From contig MDYQ01000236.1 in NCBI GenBank assembly GCA_003024175.1, positions 1 to 40,713 on the forward strand: a DNA stretch of 40,713 nucleotides, in the 5' to 3' direction. How positions within the stretch are numbered: position 1 is the stretch's first letter; the number at the start of each line of letters is the position of its first letter. A model generated the notes under the pieces. That model had not been told where the DNA came from. It searched no databases and worked only from the letters and a program-made list of their open reading frames with translations. Shown piece by piece: positions 1 to 10,600 of this stretch. Source of the DNA: Planoprotostelium fungivorum (taxonomy: Eukaryota; Evosea; Variosea; Cavosteliida; Cavosteliaceae). A program made the position numbers and the translations under genes.

Positions 1-43
1 CTGGCCTTAGTGCCAGGCCACTACGCGCGTAATAAAACTGTTG

Positions 44-62
44 AACCCTAAACCCTAAACCC
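44..62 (+). repeat. Telomere-type CCCTAAA repeat, about 2.5 units
   Basis: A short run of the heptamer CCCTAAA (complement TTTAGGG), the telomere unit of plants, many alveolates and other protists. The C-rich strand lies on the + strand near the left edge, which is the orientation expected at a left chromosome end. About 43 bp of non-telomeric sequence precedes it, including a small hairpin (CTGGC near base 1 against GCCAG near base 12). So this is a subtelomeric or interstitial copy, not the terminal array itself. Confidence 0.7.
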
Positions 63-246
63 ACCAGACTGTTGTACATTTTTTTTTGTATGTGTTCACT
101 TGGTGGTCCGTGTGACGAGGGCCATATCTTTCTTATGCCTTGCGCTACGGTGACTTTTTTTGACTCAAAAGATAGATCTCTTCGAGATCTATAAGATGGT
201 ACCATTTGCGTTAGTCTACAACCAGCCATAAGCGTCAAACAATACG

Positions 247-269
247 CCTAAACCCTAAACCCTAAACCC
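247..269 (+). repeat. Second telomere-type CCCTAAA repeat, about 3 units
   Basis: A second short tract of the same heptamer, same orientation, about 185 bp after the first. Two separate short tracts with unrelated sequence between them look like subtelomeric degeneration or past telomere healing, rather than one eroded array. Confidence 0.7.
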
Positions 270-299
270 GTCACCAAGGAGGCCTGCTCACTCTCCATC

Positions 300-1659
300 T
301 CTCAGAAGCCATCGAAGATTCCATTGATCGCATCGCATCCATCCCGAACCGGTGACAGCAGCACCTCTCAACAACGACACGCGTGACCTTGCATCTTCGT
401 CACGATTCTCAAATGTTCGACGCGCATCTTCGGCTGCCTCTACACCCAACAGAAACCATTTAAATCACCCAGCCTGCACAAGACGAGCAATTGAGTATCC
501 ACAAAAAGACTCTAGATCTCAAGAATATTTTATTCAGGAGCTACGTGGCCATCTCTGGTGATTCCAGAGAGGCTCAGACTGGTATCTCCATTGTCAGCAC
601 AGGAGAGAGGGTCTGCTCCTCTGACAAAGAGGTCCCTGCATCGATCCCGATTGATCTCCAACACCTCTCACCTGCACGAGAACCCACCAGAAACAGAGAG
701 TCCACCACAGACATCCACTCGTTGGCCACCTACACTCTGTCGTCAAACATTTACTCCTGACACAAAAACGGAAATCACTCACCTGAAGGAGGACCAGAGG
801 AAGAAAATTGTCTCCACGGCGAAGGCTCCGCTCAAGACAGCGACGACACGGAGTTGATGCCGTCTGAAGAACGAGAGACCACTGCTACACTGCACGGTGT
901 CAGCGGACAATTCCACTCACCTCTAGAGGACGAAGAAGTTGCTTTGTGGACAGAGGACCAATCCACGCCTCCACCAAAAAGGACAGAGACCTGGATCGAT
1001 CTCTCACGAACACCTGGAAGAGGTTAACCTAAGACATCCATCTCACTCACCTCTCGCTCCTGATGACCGCGAAGAATCGACACAGACACAGGACAACGAC
1101 GAGCTGAGTGCCACACCCACCAACACCGATTCGACCGTTCTCGCTGCCATCTGAGATGATATGGGTTGTCCATGATAATAGGTGATGAGATTTTATCGAT
1201 CAGTCATTTATCATCGAATGAACATAACGTATCAACCTCGGACTCACCTCTCCCCTTTGTCTCGGTTCCAGGGATGCAGCGTTCGAATCCTGTTGGCTGA
1301 TTGTCAATCTGTATCGAGATCAGAGGTCATCTCCATTTTCAAGGTAACATGATGTAAATCACTCACCGAACCTCTACGTCTCCACCCGCCATATCTCGAT
1401 ATCGAAAAGAAGCGTATTCTCTCACCTGGTCTTCTTGAGTCCTTTGGGTTGAACTACAATTGAAAGCGAGCGAAAGACCCCGAACGGAGACGGTTGGCTC
1501 AGTGTGGGTAGTTTCCACGATCAATGCGGTGATAGTGACTAATTGCAGAATAAATCATTGCAGCATCTTCACATCGAGATCACACCCTCTCAAAAAATTG
1601 TCTCACAGAGGGATCGTCATCTATGAAATCTTTTTACCTCGCAAGCTGCGGTAGATCAT
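300..1659 (-). CDS. Unresolved intron-rich gene, probably minus strand
   Basis: I do not recognise a product. The case for a minus-strand gene is the splice-site pattern. CTCACC or CTCACT, the complement of GTGAG donors, occurs near 666, 778, 915, 1047, 1240, 1364 and 1420, spaced as in the genome's other genes, each followed on the minus strand by a CAG or TAG acceptor 30-95 nt away. A candidate start ATG is at 1657-1659, 204 bp from the divergent RED gene. Some exons chain in frame from there, for example about 40 codons covering roughly 1420-1550. Others do not. The plus strand also has open, Asp/Glu/Ser/Thr/Pro-rich stretches (about 760-1154) with a recurring His-Ser-Pro motif, so a decayed or repetitive plus-strand coding sequence is an alternative. 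Extent and exons are tentative. Confidence 0.3.
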
Positions 1660-1863
1660 TGCAGCATCTTCCCTCAGAAGACCATCAACGACAGAATGTT
1701 TGCTCCTCATCAACAGTGCTTCTTAGATCTCCTATTGCAGATAAATTCTTTCAGTCCATCGATTGTGAGCCTGAGGTGCATAAACCCAAACATCGGGTTT
1801 GCGAATCACGCACAATTACAACGATCAAAAGATGCACCACATCATCACAAGTGCTGAAACAAG

Positions 1864-3706
1864 ATGGCGGAGAAGAAGAATTCGTTCTTCAGAGAGATGC
1901 TGATGACCCCTCGCCGAGAGACGGAGGACACTCCACGTCGTGCGCTGGGTGGAGGTGGTGCCGGAGGTCGACTCGGCATGGCTGCTCCTTCCACACCCTC
2001 CAATAAGAAACAACGTGATATGCGTTATACTCCTCTTCGTCACTGATATCCCTCCAGCTAAGGTTCTAAAACGACATTTGAAGCCAGGAGAGAAGAGAGT
2101 AGCCGAAGAGATCGTTCCTGGGTATCGAGACAGAGCCAGGGAGAGAAGAGAAGGTCTTTTTGCTGATCGAACATTATTGGAGGTGGAGATGTTTGATGCA
2201 ACCCGAGACAAGAATGCAGATGCAGATGAAGACAAGATGTTGATGGCAAATGTCCAAACCACACATCAGATCTTACCCGGTAACGATGATTACGTCTCCA
2301 GTAGTGATGAAGAGCAGGTGAATGCATCGTGAGACGTGGAGAGTGAAGAGAAACAGGAAGAGAAGAAGGTGGAAGAGAAGGAGAGACCTCCGGAATTTAT
2401 TTCTGGCTTTGGGAGGAAGATCTTCTCATTGCTGTTTCAACCGCAACCAAATCGCCCAACGGAGCAGTTTCTACCCGCCAGAACGTCATTCATATTTGAG
2501 TTGAAAGGTGTATGTTCTCTCATCTTCGATGCTGATGATCGATCAGGCACGAATGATGTTCCTTCCATACTGAAGAGAAGTAAAGATGATTGCCCCAAAC
2601 AATTACCCAGCATGTTGCTGGATGTAGAGGGAGATATATCGAGAAAGTTAGCGGGTGAGGATCTCATCTCATACTCTGTTGAATGACAACAGAGATCATG
2701 AACGTCATCCGAACAAAAGACGACGGTTCGTTACAAAAACACAAGAAGAGGTTGAAACAAGGTGAGGGAACGAGGATGTGGGATTCTCATTCTTCACCAG
2801 AACAAGAAGAAGAGAACAAGAAGAAGATGAGAGAAGTCGCCCGAAACGCAATTGCAGAGAAGAAAGTCACCGACACAAAGGTAGTGACGGCTGCACCAGC
2901 CACCATGGAGCCCGAAGAAGACGAAGAGTGAGAGAAAGATAAGCAAAAGATCTCATTATGACAGCATATTTCCCGATGCCGGCACTGATTACGTACCGAC
3001 GATTCCAGAAGAGAAGAAATCAGCACCCGCAGTGGAACGATCTCCAGAGAAGAAGGCTTACTTTGATAAGGTGCAGTGAAATGGTCCACTCGGGAATGAC
3101 AAAATGACAGCCACTGACCAAGGAAGACTACAAGAATGACGTGCAACCGGAACTGAACGCGTTATCCCAACAGATCCAAGAAGCTGCGAGAGGTGAAAAT
3201 TCGAGGTGAAACGGTGGCTCACCATCAACAGCTCAGAAGCGAAAAGAGAGAGAGCAGGCATCCTCTATGGATGACTACACTGAATGTTACCCTAGGTGAG
3301 ACGTTCATTTCGATTCGATTCTGGTCTTTGTAGAGACGAGAGAGAATTGACACAGATGAAGCACGTACGAGCACTATTCATTGGACCCCAACGATCCTAA
3401 TTACGTCAAGAACGATGTTGGGAAACAGAAAGGGTGAGAGGGTGAGGAGATCTGAACTGAGAGGGAACAGAAGGCAGAAGAAGAAGGCGGGGCAGAAGGT
3501 GCAGAGTGACAAACAATTGGACAGTCAGATGAACAAAATTGATTCCGTGAGTTCACATCGAGCAGATCGTCATGACTGATCGCATGACAGATCATCTCGG
3601 AGAGAAAGACGAATAAGAACAGTGCTCCATCCGCAGAAGGTGATCCCACATTCAAATACATCTCACTCATCACACAGACTTATCAAAGAAGGCGAGAATC
3701 AAATAA
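1864..3706 (+). CDS. RED/IK spliceosome component
   Basis: Homologue of RED (IK in animals), a spliceosomal B-complex protein that in animals also has a link to MAD1 and the spindle checkpoint. Family landmarks appear in the right order: FFREMLMTPR near the N terminus; YRDRARERREG; the central RED_N core (GFGRKIFSLLF, then EQFLPAR, then the segment around RSKDDCP); a Lys-rich stretch; a DAGTDYVP segment followed by AYFDK; DDYTECYP; and a C-terminal LDSQMNKIDS block followed by IISERK. About a dozen exons are separated by introns of 31-66 nt. The first intron (about 2024-2057, GTTATA donor) and the junctions around 3294-3470 are the least certain. I chose ATG 1864 because it opens directly before the conserved N-terminal motif. 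The stop is TAA 3704-3706. The long Arg-Glu/Asp dipeptide repeat of the animal protein is absent or strongly reduced. Confidence 0.85.
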
Positions 3707-3708
3707 AC

Positions 3709-4110
3709 TCACGACTCTTCATTCTCTTTCGTTCCATTCTTGATCGAATGGTAATCAATCTGGAATTCAGCTTCCTTGATTGTTTGACCGGGACTGCCGT
3801 CGGTCTCACCATTTCTGCGACAGGAAGGAGAGATCGTGATGGCGAGACCGTTGATGTCCATGTTGTGGTGCTCGTGAGAGGTGCTTCCAAGAGTTTGGAG
3901 AGGACTCTCTTCTGGGCGGGTGTCTGCGATGGTGGTTGTGTCATCTCGCAGGTGGATGGTGGTCGAGACTGGCCCACCTTCAAAGTGAATGTTTCTCCCC
4001 AGCCCTCAACACCACCGACGTGATTTCCTGCGTGATGTCTGCACACACGAAGCATTCCCACTCAGGGCCATCATTGATGATCGAATTTATGCCAACAGAA
4101 GAGAGCAACC
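3709..4110 (-). CDS. Possible unrecognised coding exons between RED and rhodanese genes
   Basis: Two long minus-strand stretches read like protein: about 3709-3990, ending at a TGA at 3709-3711, and about 3985-4110. The first contains NMDINGLAITISP, the second NDGPEWECFVCAD. They are in different frames and I could not find a convincing splice joining them, nor an ATG for the upstream part. The stop would lie 2 nt from the stop of RED on the other strand. It could be a separate small gene, an alternative 3' extension of the rhodanese-fold gene, or only its 3' UTR. No family recognised. Confidence 0.25.
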
Positions 4111-4119
4111 CTTCCTATT

Positions 4120-5011
4120 CTACAGGGGATTGTAGAATTTATTATACATTCTCGAACCACCCACAAGGCTGTGAGCATCATCAAAACCGAGACCTTGTGC
4201 AGCCTGTGTTACAATGTCTCCTCTCTTTCCTGTATTTGAATAGAAGATGACCTACTCCCCGTTAGGTCCTTCTCTGTGTTCTTCATCTCACCTTCTTTTG
4301 TGTCGAAGGCTTCTCAAACCCATATCGGCTCTGGAATATTGTTGCAGAGAGTCCCAATGCCTTTCTTATCTCAAACGCTGGCTCTTCTTCTTTTCCCTTC
4401 ACGATCTTATTTACTGCTCACGATCAACATCTCTTCCAATCAACATGCGATAATCGATTCTCACTTGAGAGTACTTTCGAACCCTCGATGCTTGGCTCTA
4501 AACGTCTCGCCTCCTCCTCCCTGAGGTCGACTAGAAGGAAATCTGATTTCTGCTCCTGTAATGTGCGAAGTTCTTTGACCGTGATGCGGTTGACTTCGAT
4601 CGGGCTGGACTCGTTTGCTTGTTGGATGGATGGGATGACCCTCTCCAACATGACTCCATTGTTGGCGGCAGCCTTAGCGGCGGCTCTCTCGGCGGCTGTT
4701 GGGCCTCTGGATGCTTTGCCTTCGGCGGTGGCTGTGGAATAATGTCTCTTCGTCTGGTATTCTGAGAAGACCAACTGAGAGGGAGTGTCTAAAGACCTCG
4801 AATGGATGGCACCATTGAGCTGTTGCTGTCTCACAAAATGTGTCATTTGGGCCTCTTCTGAGACCAAGGGAGAAGCTGGCGTGAGAGCAGCGTGCGTAGC
4901 AAAAGTCTTGACAGCAGAAGCATTTCTTTCCACAGCTGACTGAAGAACAAGTGGCTTGTGTCCAGACAAGTGACCGTTTACCACGTGTGGTAAACCTTTG
5001 AGACGATACAT
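4120..5011 (-). CDS. Rhodanese-fold protein with Ser at the catalytic Cys position
   Basis: Three exons (complement of 4465-5011, 4292-4413, 4120-4251) joined by introns of 51 and 40 nt give about 266 residues. The last 120 or so form a rhodanese domain: ITVKELRTL, DFLLVDLREEEARRLE, IEGSKVLS, the SRYGFEKPS segment, the active-site loop, and the final LVGG. Active rhodaneses have Cys in the loop after the Tyr (YCxxGxR). Here the spliced loop reads YSNTGKRG, so sulfur transfer by the usual cysteine persulfide is not expected. Arg/Lys- and hydrophobic-rich residues without acids at the N terminus (MYRLKGLPHVV) would suit a mitochondrial presequence, followed by an Ala/Lys-rich linker. A longer reading frame starts upstream at a GTG, which I rejected as a eukaryotic start. 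Its 5' end is 127 bp from the divergent GTPase gene, so the two probably share a promoter region. Confidence 0.7.
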
Positions 5012-5138
5012 GATCTGATTGGGCACGTGATGCGGGGAACTGAGAGAGAAAAACCGATGCGATAAGGTCGTTGAGATATCATACTACAGCCCTGCTCAAA
5101 ATATCGGGACATGAAATTTACGAACCCGAACAACAAGC

Positions 5139-6778
5139 ATGGGAAATCAACAGACGAAAGCACCACAAGAGGTGGCGTGAAGAAATTGTCCATGTGTTGA
5201 TTCTATTCAGCCAACGGACGCCACGAATATCGACCCAGAAATTGATTTAGAGAGCAAAGAATCGACGACGGAATCGAATGAGCTCATCAACGATTTAGAG
5301 AGATGTAGAATGGTCCATCACGATATCGGACGATTGCTGAAAGAACACAAGGAGAAGATCCATCAGAAGTATCCCAAATTCTGGCCAGCCATCAGCATAC
5401 TCTTCGACCACTTATCAGAATTTTCAGAGGATTTAGAAGACGACAGAGCAGTCAATATAGCTGTAGTTGGATATCCATTCGAAGGAAAGACACACGTAAT
5501 CAACGCTCTGGCCAATGGAGGGCAAGCACCAACCGACAGAGAAGGCGCCGTAGGAACGAAAGAGATGAGCTGGTACACCATGAGTGCCGCAAATCTGTGC
5601 GTGCTAGACACAGTGGGCGACGCAATGCAGGTGCAGATTCTCTTCCTCCTCTCATTAACGGCAATTCAGGACAAGACGATGAGAAATCAATTGAAAGGTC
5701 AACTGAAAGAGAAGAAGGCGGACATCATCATGGTGGTGATCAGCCCTTCTACCGTCGTACTGAGAGACTCGATGCGATCGCTATCTGCAACAGTGAAAGA
5801 GATGAGAAGTTTCATACAGAAAGAATTCAACTTTGAGGCACCCGTCTTGGTGGCGTTCAACAAGCTCGACCTCTTTCACAACTGGAAGCGATCCAACTTC
5901 CAAGGCACGTGGGCGGATTACTCTGAGTTTTTGGAACAAAATTATTATTCCATTGTCGAGGTGATGATGATGAGACTGAGATGATGATGAGACTGATGAG
6001 AGAAGGAGGTTCACACGATGCTGGAAGATCGCTTTCCTTTGTATCAAGAGCTGTCGAGGAAAGACAAAGTCCTCGTACTGACCTCCTGCGAGAGCTACAC
6101 GACAGGAGATCATTTCGGGATCCGACAGTTGAACGAGAACATCGACATGAAATTGTACAGAAAGATCATCAACAACAGACTACTCACCTACGAGGTGAAT
6201 CTCTGATCGATTCATCCAATCCATTCAACTCATTCCTTCCCTATCGATTCAGTCCATTCGATTCATTCCATATCGAAGCCAACACGAACAGAGCTTCCGA
6301 CTATCTACGGCCAACAAGATCATCGCCGCGTTCTCCAGCGCCGCAGGTGCCGTGGGTGCCGTGCCCATTCCAGGATTAGACGTGGTTGCCACCTACTACA
6401 TCACCGACATGATGATCCAGATGCTCTCCTGCCTCGCCGTAGATCCCACCCGCTCCGCAGAGAAGTACAAGAAGAGCAGTCGTCTCGTCTTAGGTCGGTC
6501 GCATCCGTTCATCATGAGGAACATTCTAAAGAAGAACAGGAATACTGACGGCACTGAGAACGATCGGTGTCGTGGCGGCGATTCCTCTCGAATTGACTGG
6601 AATCGCCCTGCCCATTGGAATGGCCTTGGGAGCTGCGTCTGCTGGGGGGGTCACGGGGGCTCTGGGATGGCATGCTTATCGTTTTTTCACCGATCCTCAC
6701 ACGGCCGAGCTGGTCTTCGATCCGACGGAGGATGCGCAACCGATCGTGATGGACGGAGCGTCTTCCGGTGATGCGTGA
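5139..6778 (+). CDS. Predicted N-myristoylated GTPase with DUF697/YcjF-like C terminus
   Basis: Six exons (5139-5171, 5211-5630, 5670-5960, about 6009-6194, about 6253-6493, 6540-6778) encode about 469 residues. The first exon gives MGNQQTKAPQE, a good N-myristoylation signal (Gly2, small polar residue at 6), predicting membrane anchoring. A TRAFAC-type G domain follows: P-loop GYPFEGKT at about 98-105, DTVGD as G3, FNKLDLF as G4, and TSCES in the G5 region. The C-terminal part has a hydrophobic AFSSAAGAVGAVPIPGLD segment like DUF697/YcjF (small membrane-associated helices with a conserved PIPGxD), then a second Gly/Ala-rich hydrophobic hairpin near IPLELTGIALPIGMALG. The family is thought to act at membranes; substrate and partner are unknown. 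The 39 nt piece 5631-5669 is in frame and open, but has GT..AG ends and interrupts the G3 motif region, so I call it an intron. The acceptor for exon 5 could also be at 6291. Confidence 0.75.
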
Positions 6779-7653
6779 TTGTATAAAGAAGAGTTGGATT
6801 TACAGTGTGAGAATCTATTGGATCACAGGAACATGATGGAGAGACCCATGAGGAAACAACTCAAGGCCACGTACGGACTCATCCTCTCTCCTGTATTCAT
6901 TGAGTGGGTTATCGCTTTCGGTTAATGCGAGATACGATGGGAGATGGTCCGAAAATATGTAGAAATAGATACGAATAGGAAGATCGAATCACCTATCCTT
7001 GCTGCCTTCCAGAATAATCCTAAAAATCTGATTTGTGTTAAAGATGTGATATTGAAATGATCGATGAATGTACACGACTGTTGTGAATAATACGAAAACC
7101 TTACCCAGTTTTGTTCTGATCCAGAAGCTGCTTTCCAAAAGTGATTCCATGTAGGTAAGCACACGTGCAAATAAGCAGCAGAATAACCGTCAACAAGCTT
7201 GAGAAGTTAAACAAAGCGGACTGCCTCTATTAGCCCTCATCTCTGTTCATCTCCTCACCATTGCGGATGATCTAATGTGATCTGAAAAAAATTCGGGTTT
7301 AATTAATTATGCACATCTACAATCATTAGCCGGAGCCTCCGTTCCGAAAGCGAGTCCAGCCTCGATCCAGCTTGTCTTTGTTGGGCTGAGTATGCCCAGG
7401 CTGGAGGCTTGAGATTGAACAAGGAAGTGGACCATGATTGATAAGGCAGCTGCCAGATTGGCCCGCATAAGGGGCTGAGGAGATATAATTTTGTTATTGT
7501 TCCGTTGAATTGAAGATCTTCACATGGGACCAGGGGACGGCACCTTTAGTTTTCTATAGAATTTGGACTGTTGTATTTTAGGACACCATCCCGCTCACCA
7601 TCACCCACCAGAACACGCCCCGAAAAGCACCTCTCAGGAGCTTACAGGGCGGG
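6779..7653. other. Intergenic region, GTPase 3' flank to phosphodiesterase promoter
   Basis: About 875 bp with no convincing coding frame; short ORFs here lack family signal and splice context. It should hold the 3' UTR of the GTPase and the promoter of the phosphodiesterase gene. The stretch 7331-7410 can fold: AGCCTCC 7334-7340 pairs with GGAGGCT 7403-7409, with CCAGCCT 7356-7362 and AGGCTGG 7398-7404 as an overlapping alternative, and GGGC/GCCC 7383-7397 as an inner hairpin. I could not match it to a known RNA class. Confidence 0.6.
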
Positions 7654-10600
7654 ATGACCAGTAGAACTCAAGGTGGTCCCAGGATTCTCCTGCAGCCTAC
7701 CCCCATCACTCTCGTGCCTCCAAAAGGTCTTCAGATCACTCCATCTCTCGTAGAGATAGCAGCCAATCGAAACAACCTCGAAGCCAGGTTCGGTTCACCT
7801 CTTTGGGTATTTTTAGTATCATACTAACATGTTGAAGCTCTGATGCTGAAATGGACGCCGAAACGTCTCAAAACGTGGCCAGGATCTCAGCTCTCTTTTC
7901 CACTGAAGAGGTAAACGATACGCGATGTAACCCTCTCATTTTCGACAGAAAACGAAAGAGCTGCAGTCTATCATCGCTCTCAAATCGAGACAGATCGTCA
8001 GACTGCAGAAGGAAGTGAAAAGCCTTCTCAGCATTCAGCAGCAGCAGGCGAATACGATCGAAAATTGCTTTCACGATAGCAGAGAACTGGAAGAGAGATT
8101 GCATTCTTATGAGACACGTGCGAAGACAGATGAAAGAACGATCAAGGTAAACATCTTTCACGTCTGAAACGATCGATGACGCAGATGATAGAATCTTCAA
8201 GACAAGCTTTCTGAGTTGACCACTTCTTACCAAAAAGTGTTGACCAACTACACCAATTCAGTCGAAGAATCGCGTCGCATGAGTTCGACCAAAAGGGCCC
8301 AAACAGCAGCGAAGACCGTGAAATTGGATCCTATGGACAAAAAGAAGACTAGCCCTCTGTCGGTCGCTCCACTGCCTCCTGTCTCAACTGATCCCGTCTC
8401 GACACTACATTTGGAGATCACCAACAAGTCACCACCGCCTCAGAATAACACGTTATCTCCCACGGCTATAGACACTTCACCCACACCTCGTCGAAGCAGA
8501 AGCCAGACCGTAGGTGAGTTCGCCATGAGAGGAAAAGTTCGTATTGAATCTCCGCATAGGTGGTCCTTGGGCCGAAGAGCAGACGAAGTCATTGTTCAAG
8601 GGCACGACTCACGGAATGCTGCATTCTCTTCTGGAATTCATGAAAACTTGCGCTCCTCTACCGAATGAGAACACTGAAGGGTGAGAATCAATTTCCGCAC
8701 GTCTTCTGAACAATTTCAGTGACCTCGCACTGGCCAACGAGACCGGAAAATTGATCGGAGCATCGGTGACTTCACTCTTCGTCTACCACCGGTCGACGGA
8801 CGAATTGGAATTGCGAGTGAAGGGGATGAACCACCCTAGAGAATCGAAGGGAAGCATACACAAGTCTCGCTTCTCCGCTGATCGTGGTCTCGTGGGACAC
8901 GTATTACGCACAAAATCGACAATGAGAATCGAGAAAGATCCAAGCAGGAGCGACATGTATGACTCCAGATACGATGATAAGAATGGTGAGGCGATGGAAG
9001 ATGGAGAACCATCGAATGTGTACAGGAATCAACCCCACGAGCGTACTGTATGTACCATTATTCAAGGACGGATTCCCTTTGGGAGTGCTCCAGTTCATGC
9101 ACATGAACAAGGCCTTCACGCAAGAAGACGAGGATCTCATCAAGATGATCGATCAACACGCGGCCATCCTCCTGAGGAATCAGATGACACAGGAGAGGAT
9201 GTTCCAGACTCGAAGAAGAGACAGACAGCTATTAGAATCTTGCCGTGCCATATCAGCAGAGTTAGACGTGGGTCCACTCTCTGCAGTGGTGTCTCAGAGG
9301 GCTACCAAACTAACGGACTCGGAATCCTGCAAGTTGTATTTGATCGATTCTGTGGCCAAAGAATTAGTTTCTATAGAGCCCGAAAAGAACGAGAGGCGAT
9401 ACCCTCTCAGCAAAGGTATCGTTGGTTTCGTGGCCACCACGGGAGAGAAGGTGAATTGATCTCTATCGGACAAACGATGATGAGAGATCAGGTCAACATC
9501 AGAGAGATCACGAAAGATTCGAGATACGATGCAGAAGTGGATGGAGTTCCGGGCAAACAGACGTTGAATGCCATCTGTGTCCCCATCAAAAATGAGAACA
9601 GAGAAACTCTAGGAGTCATTCAAGTCATCAACAAGAGAGGAGGTCCTTTCGCGGCGTTCGATCTGGAAACCCTCGAATTGGTTTCTGAACAGATATTCGG
9701 CTCTCTCAGCAATGCAGAGTTGTTCCACAAGACTCTCTCTGGTTTCAATGCCGCTCTGTCGACTCAACAGAAATATCAGAGTCTCTTGGAGGTGATCCTC
9801 TCACGTTCGATGATCGAGTTGACTCATGCGAACAGGTCGCAGAATCGTTGACTTCCCAATTAGACGAGGACAAACTGATCGAGTTCATCATGAAGCGAGC
9901 CATGGAACTCGTCAACGCAGAGAGAAGTGCGCTCTTCCTGGTAGATAATGAGACGAACGAATTGAGATCGAAGGTGATTGAGAGAGAAAGAGAGAAACTG
10001 AAGACAAAAGGTGGCAGAAGGTGCAGAAGAGATCCGATTCCCAGCGTCTGCGGGTATCGCTGGTCACGTGGCCATGACAGGCGCCCTCTTGAACATCTCG
10101 AACGCCTACGCAGATCCGAGGTCAGTTTTATTCTCTGCATCTCCCATGCTGTCCTCTTTATCATCTGTTTTTGATGAAGCGATCCATTCTCTCTTCTGTG
10201 TTTCGTTCTGATGAAAATTAGATTCAACATCGACGTCGACAAGAAGACCGGCTTCAAGACGAGAAACATTCTGTGCATGCCCATCTACAACGACGAATCG
10301 GCCGTGATGGGAGTGACTCAGCTGGTGAACAAGGTGGACGGTCCCTTCACCCAGGAAGACGAAGAGATTCTCAAGGCCTTCTCGATCTTCTGCGGTATCA
10401 CCCTCAGGAATGCCAGCCTGTACAAGCAAGCCATAATAATACAAGACACAAGCTCTGCTGGATGTTGCCGTGGCTCTATCATCAGAGGAGAACATTCAGC
10501 CGTTGCTTAAATCCATCATGAAGCACGCCAGAAGATTAGTCAAGGTGAAACGAGTGGAGAGGAAGGAGCTGAAGGAGACAGGCCGACAGAGCTTCCCTCT

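Noticed and set aside
3622-4023. Plus-strand open frame of 133 codons after RED
   Set aside because: It begins inside the last RED exons in another frame and has no family signal; the minus-strand reading of the same stretch looks somewhat more protein-like.
4424-5026. Longer N terminus of the rhodanese protein starting at 5026, and ABCB or P450 starts at non-ATG codons
   Set aside because: These begin with GTG or similar codons, not expected as nuclear eukaryotic starts; in-frame ATGs or spliced first exons fit better.
7331-7410. SRP RNA, RNase P/MRP RNA or telomerase RNA in the 6779-7653 gap
   Set aside because: The GGCTGGAGG...CTTGAG stretch looked like the 7SL Alu domain and GAAAG like RNase P, but the helix 8 loop, the RNase P conserved regions and a CCCTAAA-type telomerase template were not found.
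7868-8233. Minus-strand open frame of 121 codons
   Set aside because: Antisense to the coiled-coil exons of the phosphodiesterase, which chain in phase through canonical short introns.
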